From positions 3,078,501 through 3,142,500 of the forward strand of contig NZ_LR134384.1 of the NCBI RefSeq assembly GCF_900637655.1: 64,000 nucleotides of DNA. Reading direction: 5' to 3'. Source of the stretch: Segatella oris (GTDB taxonomy: Bacteria; Bacteroidota; Bacteroidia; Bacteroidales; Bacteroidaceae). Shown one piece after another: positions 7,604-16,510 of the stretch. Under the pieces are notes generated by a model. The model had not been told where the DNA came from. It worked only from the letters and a program-made list of their open reading frames with translations, and did no database searches. Each line of letters begins with the position of its first letter. Position 1 is the stretch's first letter. The translations under genes were made by a program, and so were the position numbers.

Positions 7604-7864
7604 ATCATACTAAACCTCACGCCTACAAACTAAATGTATCCGCGTGATAATCGTCCATATTTTGATTATGTTTTGATTTAACGCTGCAAAGGTAATCATT
7701 TCTGTTCAATTATGCTCATATATGCAAGAGAAAGTTTGGCAAGAAAAATGAAAAAGTAACAAGGGTGTGGTTTTCATGGGTTTTGATAACTGAAAGATGA
7801 AGCGTATTATACATTGGGGATAGAGGTTGATTGAAATGTAGTTATGTGTAAATTAATTTCGGGT

Positions 7865-8075
7865 TGAATTTGCATTCGCCTGTAAAAATCATTATCTTTG
7901 TGTCGGGGAGAGTGTGAAAGTGCTTTCCCCTTTTTCATGTCTTGTTGCAAAATCCCATGTAATCTGCGTCAAACAGTGTTGCAATATGCCTCAAAACGTC
8001 TCGCGATATGGCTGATATTACAGTGCAATATGATAGAGATTAAAGGTTGAAATGAATGAGATTAGCTGCCAATAG
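7865..8075 (+). repeat. Dispersed intergenic element, copy A: promoter, hairpin and 22-bp phased array
   Basis: This fills most of the 747-bp gap between corA and ddh. TTTG (7869-7872), 20 nt and TATCTTTG (7893-7900) form a consensus Bacteroidetes promoter. Directly after it a 10-bp hairpin (7905-7914 with 7921-7930) is followed by TTTTT. Then heptamers of the TGNNNCA class recur with 22-bp phase: TGTTGCA 7943, TGCGTCA 7965, TGCCTCA 7987, then weaker TGGCTGA 8009, TGATAGA 8031 and TGAATGA 8053. The element resembles copies at 33911-34207 and 43328-43622. Confidence 0.7.
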
Positions 8076-8086
8076 AATAAGAATGG

Positions 8087-8117
8087 AAAAGCGGACAAAT
8101 TGAGTTTGTCCGCTTTT
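8087..8117. terminator. Bidirectional intrinsic terminator
   Basis: AAAAGCGGACAAA (8087-8099) and TTTGTCCGCTTTT (8105-8117) form a perfect 13-bp stem with a 5-nt loop, followed by more T. It is suited to stop transcription from both sides; ddh ends 193 bp to the right on the minus strand. Confidence 0.8.
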
Positions 8118-8309
8118 TTGAGTATTTCCATAAAAGATGTTAATGCGTTTTGGGCATATACTTCATGTGTCCTTGTCTGTTTTGGGCTGTCATAAAGATG
8201 GGCCTGCAAATGCTATACCTGTCTTTTCTCCCTGTTTATAGTTCTTGTCAGTCAATGACTTTGTTTTGTCTTTTATAGGGAAAACAGGGCCGATTGGCTT
8301 GAAACCGTG

Positions 8310-9209
8310 TTACACCAACGTTGCCACAATCTCCTCACGCGTACCTGGAAGCATGTCGATGACGGGGATTTCAGGCATCGTGTAGCAGCCCGGTTGCAGA
8401 CGCATTGACGCGCGTGCCACGTTGACAAGCACTTGAGCGGTGAGTGCAGGATTGTTGATGCTCATGTTGAACTCCAATCGTTGGTTCTGCGTCTTGCCTG
8501 AAACACCTTTGCGAATAAGGTTTACACCATGGCCCATGTCGCGTACATCATCGACTGAGGCAACTGCAAATACGTGGGTTTCATCATGTGCAAAGTAGGG
8601 ATCGGCTTTGATTTCAGCGGTCACATCCTCGAGTTTTGCACCGTCTTCAAGTTCTACATAGACCATACGGCGATGAATACCTTCGCCCAATGGGATAGTA
8701 ACAGAAAGCGCATTCTTTACCCCTTCCTTGCTACGTACACACACTGAGTGACCCATTGACATGCCAGGGCCGAAGTTGGTGTAGGTTAAACCTTTCGGCG
8801 CAAGGCTTTCCATAAGCACACGAACGATAGAGTCTGAGCCCGGATCCCAGCCTGCAGAGATGACACTTACAGTATTGGTTTTCTTGTTGTTTGCCATCTG
8901 TTTGGTACGATAGTCAAGGATAGAAGTGTGTATATCGAAGCTGTCAACGGTGTTGATGCCTAATGCAGTGATCTTCTCTGCATATTCCGGACAGCTGCGA
9001 GTTGGCGTTGCAAGGATGGCCACATCAACGTCTTTGAGTTTCGTAATGTCGTCAACAACGTCGTAGGCTGACAGTTCTGCAGGTTTGTTTTTATCTCCCT
9101 GACGGCGTACGATACCTGCAATTTCGAAGTCATGTGAGGCTTCAAGCGCTTCAATGGTGTAGTGGCCGATGTTGCCATAGCCTACTACTGCTGCTCTGAT
9201 TTTCTTCAT
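8310..9209 (-). CDS. ddh: meso-Diaminopimelate D-dehydrogenase
   Basis: 299 residues, the usual Ddh length. The N-terminal Rossmann motif is VVGYGNIG (residues 8-15). The mid-region SVISAGWDPGSDSIVR and NFGPGMSMGHSV match the substrate domain of this family, and the C-terminus has FNMSINNPALTAQVLVN. The enzyme reductively aminates L-2-amino-6-oxopimelate with NADPH and ammonia to meso-DAP in one step (EC 1.4.1.16), supplying lysine and peptidoglycan. It stands alone, transcribed leftward, with a minus-strand -7-like box TAATTTTG at 9265-9258. It could be confused with other Gfo/Idh-like dehydrogenases, but the motif set is specific. Confidence 0.93.
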   Translation of the reverse strand: MKKIRAAVVGYGNIGHYTIEALEASHDFEIAGIVRRQGDKNKPAELSAYDVVDDITKLKDVDVAILATPTRSCPEYAEKITALGINTVDSFDIHTSILDYRTKQMANNKKTNTVSVISAGWDPGSDSIVRVLMESLAPKGLTYTNFGPGMSMGHSVCVRSKEGVKNALSVTIPLGEGIHRRMVYVELEDGAKLEDVTAEIKADPYFAHDETHVFAVASVDDVRDMGHGVNLIRKGVSGKTQNQRLEFNMSINNPALTAQVLVNVARASMRLQPGCYTMPEIPVIDMLPGTREEIVATLV

Positions 9210-9412
9210 CTTCTTTTTATTTTTTCGTTAGATGTTACATGAATTTATTTGCTATGACAAAATTACATGATTTAGATGAAAAATCCATTCTTTGCTTCTT
9301 GTTTTGTTTCTTTTTTATAATTCGGTAACAGTTGCAGTGATGATAGTTTATCAAAGATGTTTTGTGTTTCTTGATAATCCGTAGAATTATGGGCTGTTTT
9401 CTTGTCAAAATC

Positions 9413-9444
9413 ATTGCAAAATCATTTTTTTATGCCTAAATTTG
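9413..9444 (+). promoter_or_regulatory. Bacteroidetes promoter before the DUF1648-like gene
   Basis: ATTG (9413-9416), 20 nt, then TAAATTTG (9437-9444). Transcription would start near 9449, about 23 nt before the ATG at 9472. Confidence 0.6.
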
Positions 9445-9471
9445 CAATGGAATGAAATAATCATTGATGAG

Positions 9472-9960
9472 ATGAAAACACCTGAAAACAAACAAGTGAA
9501 TCAGAAATACAGCAAGGATTTCATGATTTTAGCCCTCTTGGTAGGACTTGTTATGCTTACAGCTCATGTCTATGATATGGCTCCTGCACTGATACCTACC
9601 CATTTCGGGCTGAACCTTTCAAGTCCAATGGGGTATGGGCCTAAGTCATCTTTGCTGGTTGTTGCAGTTATAGGCATTTGCTTTGGCTTGGCAGGTGTCG
9701 CCGCAGGGCATAGCAAGAACCTGCCAATTCGCATCAACGGACTCTCTATGCACAAGATGAATGAGGTTCAGAAAGAGGCTCTAAGGCAGCTTGTCTATCG
9801 CTTTACGGTCTGCATCATCCTCTTGTGTGCGTGCGTAGTCATGCTGCTTGTGCCTGTTGTTTTGCCGCGTGTGGCAGTCACAGTACTGTTTATTCTGCTG
9901 TTTGCCTGGCTTTTATACAGTGCTGTGAACGCCTCTTTCAAGATACGGAGAATGCGCTGA
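9472..9960 (+). CDS. Small integral membrane protein, DUF1648-like
   Basis: 162 residues from the ATG at 9472. An upstream in-frame TTG at 9442 falls on the promoter box, so it was not used. Four membrane segments are visible (about 20-40, 62-80, 112-135, 138-155). The segment ALIPTHFGLNLSSPMGYGPK between the first two matches the DUF1648 pattern (P-HF---G---GYG-K), a domain found in small bacterial membrane proteins sometimes linked to immunity or sporulation-delay systems. Function is unknown here. Downstream, the EamA gene converges with a gap of about 19 bp. Confidence 0.65.
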   Translation: MKTPENKQVNQKYSKDFMILALLVGLVMLTAHVYDMAPALIPTHFGLNLSSPMGYGPKSSLLVVAVIGICFGLAGVAAGHSKNLPIRINGLSMHKMNEVQKEALRQLVYRFTVCIILLCACVVMLLVPVVLPRVAVTVLFILLFAWLLYSAVNASFKIRRMR

Positions 9961-9979
9961 AACGACAGGTCTTGTTCTA

Positions 9980-10864
9980 TTATGCGTTGTGCTTGATAAG
10001 GATATAAACTGCAGAAACAATCATCACGAAGCCTATGCCGACACACCATGTCATGGGTTCTCCAAAGACAAGGATGCCGATAGCCATGGCCGTGAGAGGT
10101 TCGAAAGCACCAAGTGTGGCCACACTCGTGCTGTCTATGTTCTTCATTGCCATGACAAGGGTTACGTTACTGATAGTCGTTGGGATGAAACCTAATAATA
10201 ATAGGTAGAAAAATACGTTGATATTGCCGATCGGTTGGATATATCCCGTGGTGAACAATGAATATAAAGCAAGCAGCATCATAGCCATTAGAAAGACAAA
10301 GAAGTTGGTTTTCAGACTGCCCATATTCTTGATTTTCATGTTCGGATAGGCCACCATATAAATTGCATATAGTAGTCCTGAAGAGAGTTCAAGCAGCAAT
10401 CCGACACTTGATTTCACGTCGAAGCCATTCGTGATAATGCCTGACAGCATGGCAACACCAGCCACGGCAAGCATTATGGAGAGCGCAATGGGGAGCGTAA
10501 GTCGATGATGAGAGAAGATGATTTCAAGGATTGCTGTGAATACGGGGTAGGAGAAAAGCAGCGTTGTTGCCACACCGCTCGGCAGATAATTATAGCCGTT
10601 GACAAGGCAAATGGCTGAAACGGCGTAGAGCAGTGCCATGAAACTGAGCCGTAATCCCTCACCGAAAGTGAGTCGAAGTGACTTTCCGTTATAGATGAGT
10701 ATTATCATCATCAACAGGCAAGCGAAGCCAAAACGATAGACAAGCAGGGAAGAAATCTGCATGCCTGCAGCCAAGACAGGAATGCTGAAGAGGGGAATTG
10801 TCCCGAAAGTTGCCGAAGAAATGATGGCTTCGATATAGCCTTTTAGCTTTGAGTTTTGCATCAT
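9980..10864 (-). CDS. EamA-family (DMT superfamily) transporter
   Basis: 294 residues from ATG 10864; reading further upstream would only add a segment that runs over the preceding stop region. Ten hydrophobic helices are visible in two EamA halves, with the family's repeated pattern of short loops (GYNYLPSGVATTLLFSYPVF in the first half, GFIPTTISNVTLVMAMKNID in the second). Such proteins export small metabolites or amino acids; the substrate cannot be read from sequence. It is the last gene of a leftward run purL - chrA - chrA - eamA, 28 bp after the second chrA. Confidence 0.8.
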   Translation of the reverse strand: MMQNSKLKGYIEAIISSATFGTIPLFSIPVLAAGMQISSLLVYRFGFACLLMMIILIYNGKSLRLTFGEGLRLSFMALLYAVSAICLVNGYNYLPSGVATTLLFSYPVFTAILEIIFSHHRLTLPIALSIMLAVAGVAMLSGIITNGFDVKSSVGLLLELSSGLLYAIYMVAYPNMKIKNMGSLKTNFFVFLMAMMLLALYSLFTTGYIQPIGNINVFFYLLLLGFIPTTISNVTLVMAMKNIDSTSVATLGAFEPLTAMAIGILVFGEPMTWCVGIGFVMIVSAVYILIKHNA

Positions 10865-10892
10865 GAGTCGTTGAGATCTTATGTAGCGTAAA

Positions 10893-11465
10893 TCAATAAA
10901 GCAGCAGTAATCCAGCAAAAGCTGCATAACCAATCATTCGGATGGGGTTGATGCCGATGATTTTCGTACCTACAAAGGTCACAACGAAAAGGGCAATGCT
11001 TATCCAAAAAGTCCAAGGATCAGCGGGAGTAGAGAAGTTTTCGGGCGTCATCAGCAACAATGTTGCTGCTGCCAACAGGCCAACGATAGCCGGACGAAGC
11101 CCAAGAAAGATGCTCTGAACAGCTGTTGTCTGCATGTATTTCATGAACATCTTACTGATAAGTATCATTAATATGAACGAAGGAAGCACCAAAGCAAAGG
11201 TTGCAGTGACCGAACCGAGAATGGCAATTGGTTCAGAATAGCCTGCATGATGAACGGCACTGTAGCCGCAATAGGTAGCCGAGTTGATACCAACAGGGCC
11301 GGGTGTCATCTGACTGATAGCGATAACATTGGTAAATTCACTGGTAGTGAGCCAATGAAATCGGGTGACTACCATGCTCTGGATTAACGAAATCATGGCG
11401 TATCCGCCACCGAAACCGAATAAACCAATTTCAAAAAATGCGATGAAAAGCTGTAGAAAAACCAT
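10893..11465 (-). CDS. chrA: Half-size chromate transporter (CHR domain), second of pair
   Basis: 190 residues from ATG 11465. It is a single CHR domain with the signature FGFGGGYAMISLIQ near the N-terminus and MTPGPVGINSATYCGY around residue 65, followed by four to five membrane segments. Single-domain ChrA proteins work as hetero-oligomers of two oppositely oriented halves, which fits the paired gene immediately upstream (13 bp gap). Proton-linked chromate or related anion export is the family role; the natural substrate in an anaerobe may be another oxyanion such as sulfate. Confidence 0.87.
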   Translation of the reverse strand: MVFLQLFIAFFEIGLFGFGGGYAMISLIQSMVVTRFHWLTTSEFTNVIAISQMTPGPVGINSATYCGYSAVHHAGYSEPIAILGSVTATFALVLPSFILMILISKMFMKYMQTTAVQSIFLGLRPAIVGLLAAATLLLMTPENFSTPADPWTFWISIALFVVTFVGTKIIGINPIRMIGYAAFAGLLLLY

Positions 11466-11478
11466 TGTCTGATATCGT

Positions 11479-12015
11479 TTATTCTGTTGGTTTGATATAT
11501 TTGCCGTAGATATAGCCACCAAATGCCGCTGCAACAATCACCCAAATAGGGTTCACTCCAAGCAGCCATATGGCCAAAGCCCCTGCAATCGGTATCCAAC
11601 AATTGGCCAAATTGATGTGTGTATCCTTAGCCAAAGTAAATGTTGGTGCTGCTATTAAGGCCACCACAGCAGGGCGAATGCCGGCAAACATCGCAGCAAC
11701 AACCGAATTGTTTTGAAACTGATGGAAGAACATCGCAATGAGAAGAATGATGATAAAAGAGGGTAGGGTAGCTCCCAAGGCTGTGCAGATTGCACCTGGA
11801 ATCTTCTTGATTTTGTAGCCAATAAAGGTGCTGATGTTGATTGCAAAGACGCCGGGACAGGTCTGGGCAATGGCGAGTAGGTCGATGAACTCGTCCTTGC
11901 TGACCCATTTGTTGCGGCGAACGACGTCCTCTTCTATCATGGGAATCATGGCATAGCCACCTCCGAAGGTGACTATGCCAATCTTGAAGAATGTCTTGAA
12001 TAGGTTTATATACAT
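11479..12015 (-). CDS. chrA: Half-size chromate transporter (CHR domain), first of pair
   Basis: 178 residues from ATG 12015 (MYINLFKTFFKIG). Signature motifs TFGGGYAMIPMIEED and TCPGVFAINISTFIGYKI are conserved, followed by helices rich in Ile/Ala. It pairs with the downstream half gene. The start lies 22 bp after the purL stop, so expression is probably tied to purL read-through. The two halves are clearly diverged copies of one domain, consistent with old duplication and opposite membrane topology. Confidence 0.87.
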   Translation of the reverse strand: MYINLFKTFFKIGIVTFGGGYAMIPMIEEDVVRRNKWVSKDEFIDLLAIAQTCPGVFAINISTFIGYKIKKIPGAICTALGATLPSFIIILLIAMFFHQFQNNSVVAAMFAGIRPAVVALIAAPTFTLAKDTHINLANCWIPIAGALAIWLLGVNPIWVIVAAAFGGYIYGKYIKPTE

Positions 12016-12037
12016 TCTTGTTTTCGTGTTATCAATT

Positions 12038-15000
12038 TTAATTGTTTGTCTTTTCTTCAATCCATTTGCGTGCATTGACAAAGGCTTCTATCCAAGGTGT
12101 CACTTCATCTTGCTTGCGATTGCGCGGATAGTAAGCATTCTGCCAAGGGAAGATCGCACGTTCCGGATGTGGCATCATAGCCAAATGACGACCGTCTTTA
12201 GAGCAAATGCCGGCCACATTATAGTCTGATCCGTTTGGATTTCCTGGGTATTCAGCATAGTTGTACTTGGCAACTACGTTGTAATGGTCCTCCGGTTCGG
12301 GCAGATAGAAGCGCCCTTCACCATGTGCAACCCATATCCCGAGCTTGCTTCCGCTAAGACTATGCAGCATGATACTCTCGTTCTGAGGGATAGTTAAGCC
12401 GAGGAATGAACTCTCAAACTTCTTGGAATTGTTGTGGCATAAATGGCTTCTGTGCGTGTGTTCAGGGTTGATGAGATTGAGTTCTATCATCAACTGACAA
12501 CCATTACAGATGCCAAGACTGAGCGTATCTTGACGTGCATAGAACTTCTCCAGCGCCTCTTTTGCCTTCTGATTATATAGGAATGCGCCTGCCCAACCCT
12601 TTGCACTGCCGAGTACATCGCTATTGGAGAAACCGCCACAGAACACAATGAAGTTCACATCTTCAAGCGTTTCGCGTCCACTGATGAGGTCAGTCATCAT
12701 GACATCCTTAACATCAAAGCCCGCTAAATAAAGCGTATAAGCCATTTCTCGCTCTCCATTGGTTCCCTTTTCGCGTATGATTGCGGCCTTTACGCCTGAA
12801 GGTTGACGCTGGCCTACAGTCAAACCATAGCTTTCCAAAGTGCCTTTGAAGTAGCTGTTGAACTGTAATTCAATCGCTTGCTTCTTGTAGTTGGTGAAGC
12901 GTTTCTTTGCCATTCCGTTGAAACTCTGGTCGCGATCGAGCAGATATGAAGTCTTGAACCATGTGTCGCGCAGTGTATCAATGTCGAATTCATGCACAAT
13001 CTCATCCTTCTTTACAGTTATCTTGCGATTGTTTGGCGTAGGATAACCAATCTTTGCAAAGCCTATTCCTGCATCTTCAAGATATTCCAAGAGCTCTGCC
13101 TTGTGTGTATCGCTCACTTGAATAACGACACCTGGGTTCTCTGCAAACAGCATTTTAACGAGGTCATTGCCTGCAATATCGTGCAGATTGATGTTCAACC
13201 CGCCCGCTTTATTGGCGAAAGTCATCTCCAACAAGGTGGTAATCAGACCACCGGCACTGATATCATGTCCTGCCATTACCCACCCGCGGCGGATTAACTC
13301 CTGTACGGCGTTGAAGCAATCTACGAAGTATTCGGGGTTCTTTACTGTCGGAACGTCGCTGCCTACTTTGCCCAAACTCTGTGCAAAGGCGCTACCTCCG
13401 AGATGTTGCTCGTCAAAACTGAAGTCAATATGGTAGAGACTGGAGTTCTTGTCATTGATAATTACAGGGCTTACTACCTTTTTTACGTCGCTCACTTCAC
13501 CTCCTGCGCTGACGATTACAGTGCCGGGAGCAATGATTTTCTCACCATTTGGATATTGTTGTGAAAGAGAAAGCGAGTCTTTTCCAGTCGGAACATTCAC
13601 ATGAATGGCACAACAGAAGTCGCTTAATGCCTCAACTGCTGCGTAAAGGCGGGCATCTTCGCCCTTTTGTGAACGGCAGGGCCACATCCAGTTGGCGCTT
13701 AAACTGACACTGTCAAGGCCTTCTTCCAATGGCGCCCACACGAGATTGGTCAGTGACTCGGCTACAGAGAGCACGCTTCCTGCCTTTGGATCGGCCAACC
13801 CTGCTTGCGGAGCATGCCCCATAGCAGTGGCAATACCCTTCTCTCCACGGTAATCCAAGGCCACAACTCCACAGTCGGAAAGTGGCAATTGAATTTCACC
13901 TTGTCCCTGTTGGCGGGCAATCTTTCCCGTAACAGAACGGTCAACTTTGTTTGTCAACCAGTCTTTGCAGGCCACAGCTTCTAATTGAAGCACGCGATTC
14001 AGATAGTTGTCGAGGTGATCTTCGCTATACTTGACATCATCATATCGGCGTTCTACGGTCTCATCTACCATGACAGTCTTCGGCGTATGGCCAAACATCT
14101 GTGCCACATCCAAGTCGAATGGCTTCACACCATCAGCCTGCTTGAAACAGAAATGTGCATCACCTGTCGTCTCACCGACCACATACATCGGCGCACGTTC
14201 ACGCTCGGCAATCTTCTGAACATGGTCTAAATACTTCTCATCAATGAGCAATCCCATGCGTTCCTGGCTTTCATTGGCAATGATTTCCTTTGCCGAAAGG
14301 GTCTTGTCTCCAATCGGAAGCTTGGCCATGTCAATCTCTCCACCACATTCTTCAACCAATTCTGAAAGGCAATTCAAGTGGCCTGCACTGCCATGGTCAT
14401 GAATGCTGACAACAGGATTTTCGTCTTCTTCAACCAAAGCACGCACGAGGTTATAGGCTCGTTTCTGCATTTCGGGATTGGCACGCTGTATGGCATTCAG
14501 TTCAATTCCATTGCTGTAGCGACCTGTATCCACAGAAGAAACGCTGCCACCACCTAAACCTATGCGGTAATTATCACCTCCTACAACGACAATCTTATTG
14601 CCTTTCTGTGGCTCTTTCTTCAGACAATCGCGCTTCTTTCCATAGCCCACACCGCCTGCAAGCATGATAACTTTGTCGTAAGCATACTTTTCTTGGTTCT
14701 CCTGATGCTCGAAAGTGAGCACCGATCCGCAAATTAAAGGCTGACCAAACTTGTTTCCAAAGTCGCTCGCTCCATTGGAAGCCTTGATCAATATCTGTTC
14801 AGGACTCTGGTAAAGCCACTTTCTGACAGGCATGATATCTTCCCAATCGCGCTCCACATCGGGCTTTCCTTGTTCGTCTTTCAGACGCGGATAAGCCGTC
14901 ATATAACAGGCTGTGCCGGCTATTGGCCATGAACCTGTGCCACCACCCATGCGGTCACGTATCTCACCTCCGGTTCCTGTGGCAGCTCCGTTGAAGGGTT

Positions 15001-15766
15001 CTACAGTCGTTGGAAAGTTATGTGTTTCGGCTTTCAGCGAGATAACGCTCTCTATTTCCTTGACTTTGAAATAGTCACTTGTGCTCTGGTCGGCCGGTGC
15101 AAACTGCTCAATGACCGGGCCTTGGGCAAAAGCTACGTTGTCTTTATAGGCAGAAAGAATCTTATTGGGGTTCTCCTTGGTGGTCTTTTTAATCATGTTG
15201 AAAAGCGAAGACTCCTTTTCTTTGCCGTCAATTACAAACTGACCACCGAATATTTTGTGGCGACAATGCTCTGAATTTATCTGTGCAAAGCCGAATATTT
15301 CAGAGTCGGTGAGCGGTCTTCCATTCTCTTTTTCCAGTTTATGAAGATATGAAATTTCATCCTTACTCAATGCAAGTCCTTCTTCTTCATTGTATTTTTC
15401 AAGGTCGTCCACGTATTGAATGGGCTCGGCTTCATGGTTTACCGTGAAGATGTCCTGACCGATACCGTTGTACATGCGCTGCAACATCGGGTCGTGTTCT
15501 GCGTCTTCCGAGTCAACGGGGAAATACTCTTCAATACGCAAAATGCCGTCAAGACTCATGTTTTGAGTAATCTCAACGGCATTCGTACTCCATGGAGTAA
15601 TCATTTCGCGACGTGGCCCTACGAAGAAACCCGTAAGTTCTTGAGCCTCTTCAAGCGTTGCATCGCCATAAAGCCAGCTAAGTTTACTGATTTCATCTGG
15701 ATTGAGCTGATGGTCAACTTCAGTCGCAATCACACTCTTTGATTGAGTTCTGAAAAAAAGAATCAT
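12038..15766 (-). CDS. purL: Phosphoribosylformylglycinamidine synthase, large single-chain type
   Basis: 1242 residues, the long form with fused glutaminase. It makes FGAM from FGAR, glutamine and ATP in purine synthesis (EC 6.3.5.3). It shows the AIRS-type ATP-grasp-like core (QINSEHCRHKIFGGQF, KAETHNFPTTVEPFNGAATG, GGTGSWPIAG) and the second half (GKDSLSLSQQY, HDISAGGLITTLLEMTFA). The C-terminal class I amidotransferase has nucleophile Cys1087 in LGICNGCQL and the His/Glu of MPHPERA at about 1200-1202. All key residues are present. It leads the run with two chrA genes and eamA, and has a clear promoter upstream. Confidence 0.96.
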   Translation of the reverse strand: MILFFRTQSKSVIATEVDHQLNPDEISKLSWLYGDATLEEAQELTGFFVGPRREMITPWSTNAVEITQNMSLDGILRIEEYFPVDSEDAEHDPMLQRMYNGIGQDIFTVNHEAEPIQYVDDLEKYNEEEGLALSKDEISYLHKLEKENGRPLTDSEIFGFAQINSEHCRHKIFGGQFVIDGKEKESSLFNMIKKTTKENPNKILSAYKDNVAFAQGPVIEQFAPADQSTSDYFKVKEIESVISLKAETHNFPTTVEPFNGAATGTGGEIRDRMGGGTGSWPIAGTACYMTAYPRLKDEQGKPDVERDWEDIMPVRKWLYQSPEQILIKASNGASDFGNKFGQPLICGSVLTFEHQENQEKYAYDKVIMLAGGVGYGKKRDCLKKEPQKGNKIVVVGGDNYRIGLGGGSVSSVDTGRYSNGIELNAIQRANPEMQKRAYNLVRALVEEDENPVVSIHDHGSAGHLNCLSELVEECGGEIDMAKLPIGDKTLSAKEIIANESQERMGLLIDEKYLDHVQKIAERERAPMYVVGETTGDAHFCFKQADGVKPFDLDVAQMFGHTPKTVMVDETVERRYDDVKYSEDHLDNYLNRVLQLEAVACKDWLTNKVDRSVTGKIARQQGQGEIQLPLSDCGVVALDYRGEKGIATAMGHAPQAGLADPKAGSVLSVAESLTNLVWAPLEEGLDSVSLSANWMWPCRSQKGEDARLYAAVEALSDFCCAIHVNVPTGKDSLSLSQQYPNGEKIIAPGTVIVSAGGEVSDVKKVVSPVIINDKNSSLYHIDFSFDEQHLGGSAFAQSLGKVGSDVPTVKNPEYFVDCFNAVQELIRRGWVMAGHDISAGGLITTLLEMTFANKAGGLNINLHDIAGNDLVKMLFAENPGVVIQVSDTHKAELLEYLEDAGIGFAKIGYPTPNNRKITVKKDEIVHEFDIDTLRDTWFKTSYLLDRDQSFNGMAKKRFTNYKKQAIELQFNSYFKGTLESYGLTVGQRQPSGVKAAIIREKGTNGEREMAYTLYLAGFDVKDVMMTDLISGRETLEDVNFIVFCGGFSNSDVLGSAKGWAGAFLYNQKAKEALEKFYARQDTLSLGICNGCQLMIELNLINPEHTHRSHLCHNNSKKFESSFLGLTIPQNESIMLHSLSGSKLGIWVAHGEGRFYLPEPEDHYNVVAKYNYAEYPGNPNGSDYNVAGICSKDGRHLAMMPHPERAIFPWQNAYYPRNRKQDEVTPWIEAFVNARKWIEEKTNN

Positions 15767-15806
15767 ACTTTTCTATAATTAAAAATAGGTAATATAATCT
15801 GTTGTG

Positions 15807-15837
15807 CAAAGTTAATGTAAATCGCTCATAAATCAAA
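15807..15837 (-). promoter_or_regulatory. purL promoter
   Basis: On the minus strand TTTG (15837-15834), 19 nt, TAACTTTG (15814-15807): an exact consensus. It predicts a start near 15803 and a leader of about 36 nt. Confidence 0.75.
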
Positions 15838-16007
15838 ATAAAAGTGATGTTTTTATTGAAGGATAGGGTAAAGACCAATCTGATAAATTCTCCTATGTAA
15901 GTTGTTTGTCTTTCAGCAGCACAGTCTTTCCTGTCTTTTTGAAGGGAAATAGTAAACGGCACCATTGAACTGACACCCTGTTTCGCTTGTAGTTTTCTTC
16001 TGGTTTT

Positions 16008-16040
16008 GTAAATATTGTTCCCCTGTTTTTAACACTTCCA
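16008..16040 (+). repeat. 33-bp dispersed motif, copy 1
   Basis: GTAAATATT followed by 4 variable bases and CCTGTTTTTAACACTTC recurs at 53585-53617, and in part (CCTGTTTTTACC) at 55858-55869. At both full copies it precedes a 22-bp phased array and then a TTTCAAATACGC motif, so it belongs to a second composite intergenic element. Confidence 0.55.
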
Positions 16041-16137
16041 GAACACACCAAATAGAAAAGAAAAGCTGCTCTCAATGCTTTTACGAAGTCATTTCTTGGT
16101 TTCTGCATTCCTGTTTCTGTCTCTTTGTCTTGTCATC

Positions 16138-16233
16138 TCAGTCACTTTACCGTGCTTTCTGAGTCAAAACACACAGTCATCTCATGCGAATTGCAAGGCA
16201 ATTTGACGCAAAAGGCAAGGCTTTTCTGCGTGA
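16138..16233 (+). repeat. 22-bp phased array, degenerate copy in the purL-mutS gap
   Basis: Cores in 22-bp register: TCAGTCA 16138, TGAGTCA 16160, TGACGCA 16204 and, one base off, TGCGTGA 16227; the position at 16182 is eroded. The 743-bp gap 15767-16510 holds only the purL promoter, the 33-bp motif, this array and TTTCAAATACGCGAG at 16334-16348. I see no gene in it. Confidence 0.5.
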
Positions 16234-16333
16234 TTTCACCTCTTTATTTGCTTCGAATTTCATAATAGCTTGATAGACAGAGTGTTGCAAACTATTAAAA
16301 AACAGCACGTATTTGGACCGAAGATGTCTTTCA

Positions 16334-16348
16334 TTTCAAATACGCGAG
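16334..16348 (+). repeat. TTTCAAATACGCGAG motif, copy 1
   Basis: Identical or nearly identical 15-mers occur at 24672-24686 and 53912-53926, with an inverted pair (CTCGCGTATTTT and GAATACGCGAG) at 55880-55923. The copies at 16334 and 24672 are followed by an A/T stretch and AAGGCTTTT, so the repeat is longer than the core. Confidence 0.55.
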
Positions 16349-16510
16349 TATAGCGAAGGCTTTTGTAAAGTTTCTTGGGGAAATACAAATTATACCTTCT
16401 TATATGCAATTATATGAGACGATTTGCAGCCTTTTTGTTAACATTCGGATAGGAAATACCGGATAAGGCGACAGACTTTCCGCATTCAAATGTATGTAGA
16501 AAAGTTTGAT

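Noticed and set aside
9442-9471. Upstream TTG start for the DUF1648-like gene
   Set aside because: The TTG overlaps the -7 box TAAATTTG (9437-9444); the ATG at 9472 has the proper distance.
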